Of a DNA stretch of 64,000 bases, positions 34,061-44,549 are shown one piece after another (position 1 is the first letter of the stretch; each line of letters starts with the position of its first letter). A program made the translations under genes and the position numbers. Origin of the DNA: Aquatica leii (taxonomy: Eukaryota; Arthropoda; Insecta; Coleoptera; Lampyridae). The notes below the pieces were generated by a model. It was given only the letters and a program-made list of their open reading frames with translations. It did no database searches and had not been told where the DNA came from. The stretch lies in NCBI GenBank assembly GCA_035610365.1, contig CM069435.1:12389123-12453122 (forward strand), written 5' to 3'.

Positions 34061-36536
34061 GCCCTCCGACGTTCGGGTGGGGTAATTTTTGTCCCCAACT
34101 GAATAAATATGTGAAATTTTTTGAATAGACATTTTTAAACCTATTCTGGATTTATCTATTCATTAATAACAATTATATCTTTAAGCCCATTAATGATTTG
34201 TCATTAACAGTTACTTATTTTTATTATTTTAAACGTTTTTTTTAATTGGGGTCTCATATTGACCCCATTTGTACGTTTGTGTAACAATACAAGTTTTAAG
34301 TGCCCGTTCATATAATGGAATTCCATATTCCGAATACAATGCAATTAGCTTAACAATAATGTATTATTAATTGCAATACTGTACCTAATATGCAGGAATG
34401 CAATAAGATTAAATTAATAATAAAATAGTTGCAAATTTCCATAGCTATATATACCCATACAATTCGTGTAGATTTTTAGTTATATTGGTGTGTCAAGTAG
34501 TAGCTACAAACAGTTTTCACTTTGAAATTTAGTATCAAAGATGTCAAAGTTGACTGGGGAACAACTTGAGTATTTTGCTCATCATCCTGATGAGATGTCC
34601 GATGTGGATTCCGAAGAAAATAGCGGATGAGAACATAAAGATAGTGCAATTCCAATTCGAGATGAAAAAAATTCCGATGAAATTGAAAAGCGCGTTTCTG
34701 AAAACAACGAAAATGAAAGCGCTGAAAGTTCTAACGTTGCGGCTAAAGAAATCATTCCTAACCGAAAATGATTTGTTCTACCAGAAAGCTGAAATTGGAA
34801 TCAAAATAAAGACCTCGTGCTTCCTGATGAGTGTTCGTTTAGCAAAGATGGTAAACTCATTGTTCCTGAGAGATGTGAAGTGGCAAGAGATGGGGTAAAC
34901 CACCGTGAAGCCACCGATATCTCGCCGTCTAAAGCGTAATATTTGTACACCCCGTCCAAGAGCAAACAACATTTCTAATAATGTTAGTTCAAAGTCAGAA
35001 GCGTTCCATATATTCATAAGTGAAGATATCATGGACGTCATCATTCTGGAGACAAATAAAAAAGCACATTCTGTAAAAGTAGAAGAGTGGAAAGATCTAA
35101 CTAGTATTGAACTGAAAGCATTTATAGATTTGTTGCTTCTTGCCGGATTATTCAAGTCTCGACAAGAACCACTACACGAACTTTGGAGTAACAAGCACCC
35201 TGGTTTCCAGCGGCCCATTTTTGCTACTATGCCAATTAGACGAATGAAGGGGATATTAAGATTTATCCGATTTGACGACATGTATATAAGACAGCAAAGA
35301 AGACAAAAGAGTAAATTTGCTGTAATTGAAGAAATTTTCGAAAAATTTGTGATAAACCGCAAGAAATCATGTGTGCGTAACCCCGACATTTGCATCGATG
35401 AACAGCTGGTTGGTTTTCGGGGTAAATGTCCGTTTAGAATATACATGAAGTCAAAACCAGCCAAATATGGTATTAAAATATGGACTCTTAGTGATTGCAA
35501 AACATCCTATTGCTGGAATATGCAAGTTTATACTGGTATGAGGAATAAGACACCGGAAACACAACAAGGTCGAACCGTAGTTAATGATTTGATAAAAGAT
35601 CTTGGTCAGGGATACGGAGTAACTGCAGATAATTTTTTTGTATCAAATGTCCTTGCCAACGATTTGCTGCAGCAGAACAAAACCATCATGGGTACAGTAA
35701 AAGCAAGCAGAAGGGAAGTGCCAAACAGTTTGCAGAAAAACAAACATCGAGATGAACATTCAACTTCTGTTGTTTATTGCAAAAATATTATGATCGAAGT
35801 GTTATTCTATTGTCAAACCAACACACGGAGCCTGAAATAACAAACGAAGAAATACAATGGAAACCTCAAGTAATATTGGATTACAATTAAAGGTGCAGTC
35901 GATAATATTGATAGAATGGTGTGTGAATATACATGTGTGGGCAATACAAAACGTTGGCCATTAGTCTTATTCTATTATTTATTAGATTTGGCAGCTATAA
36001 ACGCTTTCATAATATATTCATCAGTTTTTCCAACAAATACAAAAAAAATACTTCACGACGAAGACTTTTTATTCAAGAACTAGCAATGGAGCCTGTGGAA
36101 CCTCAAATTCGTGAAAGACCAAAGAATAACCTAAGCAGATATATAAAAGACAATATATCTACAATTTTAGGTGAGAAGAGTGAAGAAGAACCGAGACAAA
36201 GTGAAGCTAAGAAAAGAGGACGATGTTACATGTGTAGTAGAAGGGAAGATAAAAAATGTTTGGGGAAGTGCAATAAATGTTATAACTTTGTTTGTCATAA
36301 ACATTCTAACGTGAGAAAAGTTGTATCGTGCATTAGTTGTAATAATGAAGATAATTAATATTATTATAATATTTTAGTTTTATACAATTATGCGTTTTAT
36401 AACTTCATATATTTTTTAAAATAATATTATAAAAAATTGCCTACTTTATTTGTGAATTAGCACACCTTCTAAGTGGGGTCTTTAAAATACCCCACCAGAA
36501 CGTTTATATAAAATTTTTTACTTGAACGTCGGAGGA
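34061..36536 (+). mobile_element. piggyBac DNA transposon, 2.48 kb, inserted in the satellite
   Basis: TTAA at 34057-34060 and 36537-36540 flank the element, the target site used by all piggyBac elements. Termini are inverted: GCCCTCCGACGTTC at the left, and TCCTCCGACGTTC read from the right. Both ends carry GGGGT...ACCCC-type subterminal palindromes (about 34077-34096, 34246-34266 and 36473-36494). Satellite sequence resumes directly on both sides, so the insertion postdates the array. Confidence 0.9.
34541..36358 (+). pseudogene. piggyBac transposase, near full length, frameshifted
   Basis: ATG at 34541 opens MSKLTGEQLEYFAHHPDEM, an acidic N-terminus with a TGA at 34628 and more stops near 34770-34790. 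The main ORF 34905-35840 (311 aa) holds IFISEDIMDVIILET, ELWSNKHPGFQRPIFATMP, CIDEQLVGFRGKCPFRIYMK (Asp at residue 165) and GYGVTADNFFVSN (Asp at residue 242). After a frame change near 35800 the third acidic pair appears in KGAVDNIDRM (about 35890-35915). A further frame carries the C-terminal Cys-rich domain CYMCSRREDKKCLGKCNKC, then FVCHKH. All catalytic Asp positions survive although the frame is broken at least three times, so decay is recent or slow. It probably moved last as a non-autonomous guest. Confidence 0.9.
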
Positions 36537-36540
36537 TTAA

Positions 36541-36975
36541 AAAAAGTTATTTTATGTCAAATTCTCAGCAACGGTCAGCGTACATTCCCGCATAAACAAA
36601 CACAATTTTCACAAAGAGAGTCATTTTTGATTTTTCTGCAAATTTGTTTATAACTACTAAAACAATTAATAACAACATATCAAAAACTTACGATAAGGCT
36701 GATTCTTAAAAAAAAAGTTATTTTACTTCGAATTTACAGCAACGGTCAGCGTACATTCCCGCATAAATAAACGCAATTTTCAAAAAGATAGTCATTTTTG
36801 ATTGTTCTGCAAATTTGTTTATAACTATATTAAACAATTACTAACAACATATAAAAAATTACAATGAGGTTAATTCTTTAAAAAAAAGTTATTATTTACG
36901 GCAACTGCTCAGCGAAGTACTGAATCCTGTTCTTATAGGCATCAACCGCGAAATTCAAGTATCTGACGCAATAAT
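36541..36975. repeat. 171-bp satellite, continuation to the right of piggyBac
   Basis: Resumes with AAAAAGTTATTTTATGTC and repeats with 171-bp spacing (monomer starts near 36692 and 36863), closing with the GGCAACTGCTCAGCGAAGTA segment also seen inside the variant monomer at 33710-33871. Confidence 0.9.
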
Positions 36976-36979
36976 AATA

Positions 36980-39700
36980 CTTGAATGTTGATTCTAGCCG
37001 TTTCTATGTACCCAAAATCGTTGCTACCCTTCGATGAATGAACAAACTAATTTTCACTGTTTTTTTTTTAATTTTTATGTTTTAATTCGGCTCGAAGGAC
37101 CATGATTGAAATTGTTGTTCAGATACTTATGTTCGAAGTTTGATTATAAGAAATTTATTGTAAAAGTTACAATTTTAAAAAATATATATAAACGTGCCAA
37201 CATTCGTTCATTCTTCTTTCATTCTTTCAAGAATGCGGAATGCGCCAATAAAAAAAATGTAATATTAAACAACTCCCTTTAGTGATTACTTTGAATTAAC
37301 TGTTGTTGTTGCAGAAGTGTTTTTGGTAGAAAATTTAAATTGTTGTTTAAACATTGTTCAAAGACAACTTTTATTTATAAATATGAATAAGTACCTACGT
37401 TACGCATACGTTACGATACGCATATCAAACAGCGTGCTTATACGTGATGTTTTATTTCCAAATGCCTGTTGAAGCAATTCGTGCGTTTTTTTGGACTTCG
37501 TGACAACTTAAAGTTAAAATAAATTGTGACACGAGATTGTTTACGATTTAATTCTATTTTAAATGGTAAGCGCGTAAGTTTGAAAAGTTTAATACGTCAA
37601 AATTGTTATTGATTTCTACCATTCGTAGCAGCAAATATGCATATTATTGTCAGATCAAAACCATCGCGTTTTATAGGCAATAAAATGCAATATAAAAACG
37701 GTAAATAATTATCATTCCATTGTTTAACCGTTATTTACAAATAACTTACTTTATTTGTATTTGTTACATATAAAACTATAATCCTAGTCATTTGTAATCA
37801 ATAAAACAATTTGTTGACTTAAACTAATCAGGTGAACACAATTCCTTAAAAACCGTTTCGTTTTTATGACATTTATCTGTCAATATAATGCTCTTTATAT
37901 GCTACATAAATTTTTCGTGATATTTTCGCTACTGTAGTTTAATTTTAAAAAAGAATTTTTGAATGAAACATAAATACTAACAAGAAATGTAATTGGTTTT
38001 TAAATAAAACTTTGTGTAATTTTGTTAAATCAAAGATAATAAAGAATGACTGCAAAATTTAATTTTTTATAATTGTAGTGTTATTATGATAATTTTCTTC
38101 GTCTTAATAACGACAAGTTAAATAAAGTTAATATTTAACAGTAATGTAAAGCAAACACTATTAATCAAGTGTCTGTACGGCAAAAATATAATTAAAATTT
38201 GTAAAAACGGTTTATTTAAATTTAAACACAGAAGAAGAAAATAGAATCTGACCACACTTGAAAAAAAAAGCTAAAACTTATACGCAACGAAAATTCTGCC
38301 TTGAATACGAAAAATTTTGAAATATGAAAACTGCGATAATTACTTGAATCGTAATTAAATACGTCGTTTCTTTTAAATGTAGAATAAAACTCGTTCGTAA
38401 AGTAGAGCATTACATATGAACTTCCATAAATCTATTTAAAACAACATCCCTAACTTTTCCTTCTAAGTTAAATCAATTTTAAACGTATTCAGAAATCTTA
38501 TTATTTTCCTACATTACATGAAAATATATATAGCATTTGTTAAATGTATCGTTAAGGAGTAACTCGATGATTAACTGGCAGGAAATGAAAATTCGTGTAA
38601 AGTGTACAATAATAGAAATAATGTAAACGACAAAGTAATAATACTAAGTAAGGATAAAATATTTTTTTTGGATTAAAAATTTTAGAGAAAAACAACTTCG
38701 AGTATGTGGATACGTTTCAACATTCTGATAGTCAAATTTAAACGCAATCGTCATTATGTTTGCGTGAATAATCAACAATTACTGACTGTACCATTAAATT
38801 TGCTATTTTCCCTTGCATTGTTGAAATGGGTCGTAATGCTTAAATACCTGCAAAGCCGCAGATTACACTAGCGTGTTGCTGTGTTAATTGCATTATCCGG
38901 TGATTAATAATAAGTGCGTCAACATTTCGATATCTGCCACCCTTGAGTTAAGGGCTGTGCTTGTGGTTCTGTAATCAATAGGAACTTCGTAGCACGCATG
39001 ACTGCTACTGCCGGCGTCTTACGTGTCAATGATAAATATTTGATTATCATTATCATACGCTTTATACAAAATTACTTTGCTTTTTAATTCTAAATCTTAA
39101 TCTAACGCAAACACCCTTTCTTATTTAAAAAAAAGCAAAAATACGAAAACTAAATAAAACTCATATTTTCTATTAACGCGTTTATACAAACAGTTTTTTT
39201 TAGAAACTATTAATAGCGGTAGTAAAAAGAACGTAAAATTTTCGATTTCAGACACATATCAGCATTACCACAAACACCAATTCTGTTCCCACTTGAATTC
39301 AAATCCCTGCAAGTTAAGGTTAAATCGATAATAAAAAAAAGGTCAACACAAACAAAACAAGCGCAATATAACTACTTCCTTGGTTAAATAAAATAATCTT
39401 GTTTATTTTAATTGTGTTTCGTTTACCTAACAGATTCGTAATTTTTTTAAAAAATACACAGACTAAACACAAGTTTCAATATTTTAATATATGTATACAG
39501 TTTTAATGAAGTAAGTGCAACTTTTCACAAATAAAACGTTTTATTTTTATTGTAAGTGCTCAAATTTCTGTTTTCAAAAAATTAGGTATTTTGTATACAA
39601 CACGTGCACAAAATATGTTTAAGCATATTGGATACATAAATATCTATTTTGTCGATTGTGTCAAAAAATAAATAGAAATATAAACAAAAAGACAAAGTTG
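36980..39700. other. AT-rich stretch, no gene seen
   Basis: No transposase, LTR or RNA gene recognised. ORFs at 38222 and 39582 (-) look compositional. Confidence 0.6.
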
Positions 39701-39717
39701 CAGTTGTATTTATTTTT

Positions 39718-39953
39718 GTAGTGACACGTAAACTCTCCGTTTGTGTTAAAAAGATAATGAACAAGCTTTATCAAAATACTAAAAAAATCTGAATTATTAC
39801 CAATAGCTAATCACTAAAATAACAAAAATAAATTACAGTGATATTGTATTTATTTCTGTAGTGACACGTAAACTCTCCGTTTATGTTGAAAAGATAATGC
39901 AGAAGCTTTATTAAAATACTAAAAAATCTGAATTATTATCAATAGCTAATCAC
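39718..39953. repeat. 140-bp tandem repeat, left half
   Basis: GTAGTGACACGTAAACTCTC starts at 39718 and 39858 (140-bp step), followed in each unit by AATAGCTAATCAC. The second unit is cut at 39954 by the Gypsy 5' LTR. Confidence 0.85.
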
Positions 39954-40381
39954 AAAAACATTCAAGAAATATCTTGCAAATGCAAGAGCCTTCTAGAAGC
40001 TGTCTAGAAGATATACAGAAAAGTAGGGAACGTTCGAGAAGGATGGAAGGAACATGGAAATCGTAGGTCAGTTATTGTCGAAACGCGAATGCAGCTGTAT
40101 TAAGAAGATTATCAAGTGAAAATAAATCGTTAGCACGTGTGTGTCTACATAAATAAATCGAGAATAATCGTGTATGTGATAATTAGTGTAAACAAGTGTG
40201 AAATCCGAGGACGTTATCTTATCTTAAGTGATATAAATTATAGTGTAAGTGTTTTTTTATTCAATATTATTATTAGATTTAATTAGTTCGGTTAATTTAA
40301 AAGTGTATATATTTCTAGAATAAGTAAACGTAGTTTTAGTCGTTATAAATAAATTAGTTTTCAATAAATAAATACGCAACA
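39954..40381 (+). repeat. 5' LTR of the Gypsy element, 428 bp
   Basis: Matches the 3' LTR from AAACATTCAAG to ATACGCAACA. The expected TG start reads AA here. At about 40044-40049 the block GGAAGG replaces the 33-nt stretch of the 3' LTR that holds TCTATAAATG, so the apparent TATA box is missing. Other differences: two adjacent bases near 40015 and one near 40210. Confidence 0.9.
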
Positions 40382-40400
40382 GTGGCGTCAGGTGTGGGGT
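40382..40400 (+). promoter_or_regulatory. Putative tRNA primer-binding site
   Basis: TGGCGTCAGGTGTGGGG directly follows the LTR (one base gap), the normal place and form of a Gypsy primer-binding site. The tRNA was not identified. Confidence 0.7.
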
Positions 40401-40628
40401 ATCGTTCACGAATTTTAGTGTAAATATCATTAAGTAGGTAATCAAATCGCTCCCGTAATAAAAACATTCATTGCGTAAATATCTGTTAAGATTCGCGATA
40501 AGCGTGTTTATTTATAAAGTTAATATAGTGTTTATTAAACTTTTTCTTTTAACAAGTGCGTGATCGCGATATTATTTAAATTCGTTTTTGTGGTTTAATA
40601 TTAACAAGTGGATCGTTATTAAAATTTT

Positions 40629-42758
40629 GTGTTATACGAAAACTGCATTTTAAAAAGTAGTGTATTTAAACTTTATATTCGTGTTATATTTAAATTTATG
40701 CCGGTGACGCGTTTGCAAAAAGAGAAAATGGATTCAAAAATATTTGAAATTCTCGAATCGATGAATAAGAATATGGAAGAAAATAATAGGAAAATGGGCG
40801 AAAATTCTCAGAAAATCGAAGCAAAACTGTCCGAAAATTCTAGAAAAATGGAAGAAAAGTTTCACGAAAATTCACAGAAAATTGAAGAAAAACTGTCGGA
40901 AAATTCTCAGAAGATGGAAGAAAATTCAAGAAAAATGGAAGAAAAACTCTGCGAACATTCTCAGAACATGGCAGAAAATTCTAGAAAAATGGAAGAAAAG
41001 TTGTTGGAAAATTCTAGAAGTTTAAAAGAAGAAATACGAACGAGCATAGAAAATCAAATTAAAATTGTTCAAGAGGAAACCCAAGCAGACATGTTAAACT
41101 TAAAAGAAGAAATTTGCGAATCTGTGAATGAGAAAATAGAAGCAATAGAGGACAAACCACAGGACAAAATAAAACTGCTTGAAGAAAGAATGAACCTATT
41201 GAATTGTCACGGTGAAGGAAGCGTCACGAGTGAAGATTTAATAATGGACCATCGAGAAGAAAACACTAACAAGTTCAAAGTTGTACCACCGAATTTTGAT
41301 GGTAAAGTTCCATGGTCAACCTACTACAAGCAGTTTGAAGCCGCAGCTACTGCTAATCGTTGGAGCAACAAGCAGAAAGCGACGTCTTTAATAGTGTCCT
41401 TACGTGGAGAAGCGCTTGGAATTTTACAAACTGTTCCGGACCACCTGCAAGAAAATTACGAACTCTTAATATCACGATTAGAAATGAGATATGGGGATAC
41501 TCATCTTCAACAAGTATACCAGGTTCAAATTAAAAGTCGGGTTCAAAAAGCTGCCGAAAGTCTTCAAGAGTTTGAGGCCGACATCGCCAGACTAACACGG
41601 CTTGCGTATCCTACAGCGCCAGATCCCTTCTTGGAGCAATTGGCTATTCAAACCTTTGTAGACGGCCTCCGAGACAGCGAAACACAACAGACTCTCCGGT
41701 TAGCTCGACCGAAGACATTGGATGACGCTTTGGTGCATGCTTTGGAGTTCGAGGCGGCGAAACAAGCGTCGCACCGAGGCAGCCATAAGCTCCGTTGTGC
41801 TGCAGAAGTATCCTCACACACAGAAGAAAGCATTGAAGACATAGTGCGACGGGTACTTCGGGAAAGAGGAGTGACAGCTTTGAACTGCGATGAAATAGGC
41901 CATGTACGACGGCATCGTACAAAACCTATGAAGAGGACAAGAAAAGCGCTCGATAATTTGGAACGAGGCGAGCAAAAGAGACAAAAAGTAATCTCATCTA
42001 GTCAGACTCCGGAAATTACCATTCAAATGGCATCGCCTAGGGAGCAGTTGCATAGCATTTATCTCGATGGCAAGATCAATGGGAGAAGCGTCCAGTTACT
42101 GGTTGACACAGGAGCGACGAAGACCATCATTCGCCCTGACATCTTATTGGAAAACGAGAAGACATCACCAGTAACAGTACGACTTCGAACAGCGACGGGC
42201 GACGAAATACCTACTCACGGACAAGTCAAAGTAACCATTGGTTTGGGAAATGGAGTACTCGACCATCAAGTGCTGGTAGCCGACATCACGGAAGAAGTTA
42301 TCCCGGGAATGGACGTGATAAAGAAGTATGGGTTCCATTTGGATATGAAGAACGATGTCCTGAAGATCGACAATGAAGAAATTCCTTTTCATTCGTCAGA
42401 GAAGGCAGCCGTGCGAGTCTTATTGAGTGAAGACGTGACTCTGCCTGCAAGGACTGAAAGTGTGGTGATGGCACGCCTGGATGGAAGTCTCCGGGAAGGC
42501 TATATACGCGCGATTGAACCATTGAAAGGCGGCTTAGTTGAAAAGGGACTACTCGTTGGCAGAACTTTAGTACGAGTAAAGAAGACGATGCCAGTAAGGA
42601 TCTTAAACATCAACTCAGATCCTGTAACGCTGAAAAAGAAGACCGTGGTAGGCCAATGCCTACGTCGCCGAAGAATTGTCCACAACATCTATTGGACATT
42701 CTTACCACCAAATGCGAAAACCTCAGCCAAGACCAGCTGGCTAAAGTTAAAGTGTTGA
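40629..42758 (+). CDS. Gag-protease polyprotein of the Gypsy element
   Basis: 709 codons from the first ATG. The Met at 40698 (MPVTRLQKEKMDS) is the likelier start, because the 23 residues before it look like untranslated leader. Residues about 35-195 form a long coiled coil built from repeats of ENS(R/Q)KMEEKL. A Gag capsid-like region follows (VPPNFDGKVPWSTYYKQFEA to ALEFEAAKQ, about 218-385). The nucleic-acid-binding knuckle is degenerate: LNCDEIGHVRRHR keeps C-x4-H but lacks flanking Cys. The retropepsin motif LLVDTGATKTII is at about residues 490-501, with PGMDVIKKYGF further on. The frame ends at 42758, about 100 bases into the overlap with the RT frame. Confidence 0.9.
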   Translation: MLYENCILKSSVFKLYIRVIFKFMPVTRLQKEKMDSKIFEILESMNKNMEENNRKMGENSQKIEAKLSENSRKMEEKFHENSQKIEEKLSENSQKMEENSRKMEEKLCEHSQNMAENSRKMEEKLLENSRSLKEEIRTSIENQIKIVQEETQADMLNLKEEICESVNEKIEAIEDKPQDKIKLLEERMNLLNCHGEGSVTSEDLIMDHREENTNKFKVVPPNFDGKVPWSTYYKQFEAAATANRWSNKQKATSLIVSLRGEALGILQTVPDHLQENYELLISRLEMRYGDTHLQQVYQVQIKSRVQKAAESLQEFEADIARLTRLAYPTAPDPFLEQLAIQTFVDGLRDSETQQTLRLARPKTLDDALVHALEFEAAKQASHRGSHKLRCAAEVSSHTEESIEDIVRRVLRERGVTALNCDEIGHVRRHRTKPMKRTRKALDNLERGEQKRQKVISSSQTPEITIQMASPREQLHSIYLDGKINGRSVQLLVDTGATKTIIRPDILLENEKTSPVTVRLRTATGDEIPTHGQVKVTIGLGNGVLDHQVLVADITEEVIPGMDVIKKYGFHLDMKNDVLKIDNEEIPFHSSEKAAVRVLLSEDVTLPARTESVVMARLDGSLREGYIRAIEPLKGGLVEKGLLVGRTLVRVKKTMPVRILNINSDPVTLKKKTVVGQCLRRRRIVHNIYWTFLPPNAKTSAKTSWLKLKC

Positions 42759-43873
42759 TCCAAGAGTACCAAGATGTGTTCGCGCTGGAGAGCGGCTCCA
42801 AAGGAAGAACTAACGTGGTGAAACATAAAATTAATACCGGAGACGCTTGGCCGATACGACAACATCCACGCAGACTTCCTTTGGCGAACAGAGAAGAAGC
42901 CGAACAAATAATTACGGATATGGAGAGAGAAGGCGTGATTGAACCTTCAAGTAGTCCATGGGCATCCCCAGTGGTACTCGTGAAGAAGAAGGATGGATCA
43001 ACGAGGTTTTGCGTAGACTACAGGCAGCTAAACGACGTGACCAAAAAGGACAGCTACCCTTTACCCAGAATTGACGATACGCTAGACACCCTGTCAGGAT
43101 CCCAGTGGTTTTCTACGTTAGATTTAAAGAGTGGATACTGGCAGGTAGAATTAGAACCCAAGGATCGTAAAAAAACAGCTTTTACGATCGGAACTGGTTT
43201 GTGGCAGTTCACTGTAATGCCCTTCGGCCTGTGTAACGCTCCTGCAACGTTCGAGCGTTTGATGGAGACCATCTTGCGCGGATTGTCTTGGAAGACGTGT
43301 TTAGTTTACCTGGACGACGTGATCGTGGTTGGAAGGTCGTTTGAAGAATACTTGAACAACTTGAAGGAAGTGTTCCAGCGATTACGTGGGGCTAACCTCA
43401 AACTGAGCCCAAAGAAGTGCCACGTATTTAAGAAGGAAGTCCAATACCTTGGCCACGTCGTATCTAGAGATGGAGTAAGGGCTGACCCAGACAAAATCCG
43501 AGCAGTGCAAGCATGGCCAAGACCGATCGACAAACATCAGGTCCGAAGTTTCCTTGGGTTGTGCACTTATTATAGAAGATTTGTCCCCGGATTTGCCAAT
43601 ATTGCCAAACCATTGACAAAACTAACCGAAGAAAAAGCAGAATTTAGATGGAATGAAGACTGCGAAAATTCTTTTAATAAACTAAAACAGGCCCTAGTCA
43701 CTTCGCCGATTTTGAGTTATCCAAGAGAAGATGGAAAGTTTGTTTTGGATACTGACGCAAGCAATCTGGCCATAGGCGCGGTCCTTTCGCAAGTTCAAGA
43801 TGGACAAGAAAAAGTTATCGCGTATTTTAGCAAAGGTTTTGTCCAGGCCAGAAAGGAATTATTGCGTGACTAG
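42656..43873 (+). CDS. Reverse transcriptase and start of RNase H (Gypsy Pol part 1)
   Basis: Open in the -1 frame relative to gag-pro. RT motifs in order: EPSSSPWASPVVLVKKKDGS, FCVDYRQLNDVTKKDSYPLP, STLDLKSGYWQVELEPKDR, FTVMPFGLCNAPATFERLM, the catalytic LVYLDDVIVV (about 43297) and LSPKKCHVFKKEVQYLGHVV. RNase H begins with FVLDTDASNLAIGAVLSQ (about 43740). The ORF runs off at 43873 because an extra base near 43835 (in CAAAGG) shifts the frame. The true protein continues in the frame of 43800-44549. All RT catalytic Asp residues are intact. Whether the gag-pro/RT frame change is programmed or a mutation is open. Confidence 0.9.
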   Translation: MPTSPKNCPQHLLDILTTKCENLSQDQLAKVKVLIQEYQDVFALESGSKGRTNVVKHKINTGDAWPIRQHPRRLPLANREEAEQIITDMEREGVIEPSSSPWASPVVLVKKKDGSTRFCVDYRQLNDVTKKDSYPLPRIDDTLDTLSGSQWFSTLDLKSGYWQVELEPKDRKKTAFTIGTGLWQFTVMPFGLCNAPATFERLMETILRGLSWKTCLVYLDDVIVVGRSFEEYLNNLKEVFQRLRGANLKLSPKKCHVFKKEVQYLGHVVSRDGVRADPDKIRAVQAWPRPIDKHQVRSFLGLCTYYRRFVPGFANIAKPLTKLTEEKAEFRWNEDCENSFNKLKQALVTSPILSYPREDGKFVLDTDASNLAIGAVLSQVQDGQEKVIAYFSKGFVQARKELLRD

Positions 43874-44549
43874 GAGGGAGCTGTTAGCAGTCGTTAAGTC
43901 CATCGAACATTTCTACAAGTATTTGTATGGACGAAAATTTTTACTGAGAACAGACCACGCCGCTTTAAAATGGCTTCTGCAGTTCCGTAACCCAGAAGGA
44001 CAAGTGGCAAGATGGATCGAGAGACTGCAAGAATATGACTATGACACAGAACACCGTGCCGGAAGCAGTCATCGAAACGCTGATGCCTTGTCCAGAAGAC
44101 CATGCCCGGCGGACTGCAGCCATTGTTCGCTACTGGAAGAAAAAATCGAATGTCTCCGGAGAACTGCTATGGTTGATGATGAGTGGGAACCTGAGCAGTT
44201 ACGTCGCGAACAAGAAGACGATCCTGAAATAAGACAACTCCTCGACTGGAAAGAAAGCGGCCGACGACCAACCTGGGAAGAAGTGAGTGCTTTGGGCAGA
44301 AATATCAAAGCGTACTGGGCGCAGTGGGACTCCTTGATAGTAGAAGACGGTCTTCTTAAGCGGTCCCTAGAAAGTGCCAAGGGCACGGGAAACAGACTAC
44401 AGCTGGTAGTGCCGAAGAGCAGGGTCACCGAAGTGTTGAAGCATCTCCACGATGGGACATCAGGAGGACACTTTGGCATTAAGAAGACGTTGGGTAAAGT
44501 GCGAGAACGATTCTACTGGATGAACTGCAAAGAGGACGTCATGAAATGA
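43835..44549 (+). CDS. RNase H end, connection and integrase zinc domain (Gypsy Pol part 2)
   Basis: Continues RNase H after the one-base shift: YCVTRRELLAVVKSIEHF, FLLRTDHAALKWLLQF and HRNADALSRRPCP. A connecting region follows, then the integrase HHCC domain (HLHDGTSGGHFGIKKTL), whose CC half lies past the stop. A TGA at 44547-44549 ends the frame within ATGAAATGAATGAAATGG. That looks like a 9-bp partial tandem duplication, so the stop is probably a copy-specific mutation. It is followed at once by an ATG in the same frame. Confidence 0.85.

Noticed and set aside
34061..36536. Complete functional piggyBac
   Set aside because: Ends are intact but the transposase frame is broken in several places.
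42632..42638. Programmed -1 frameshift heptamer
   Set aside because: GAAAAAG is not a full slippery heptamer, so it is left open rather than annotated.
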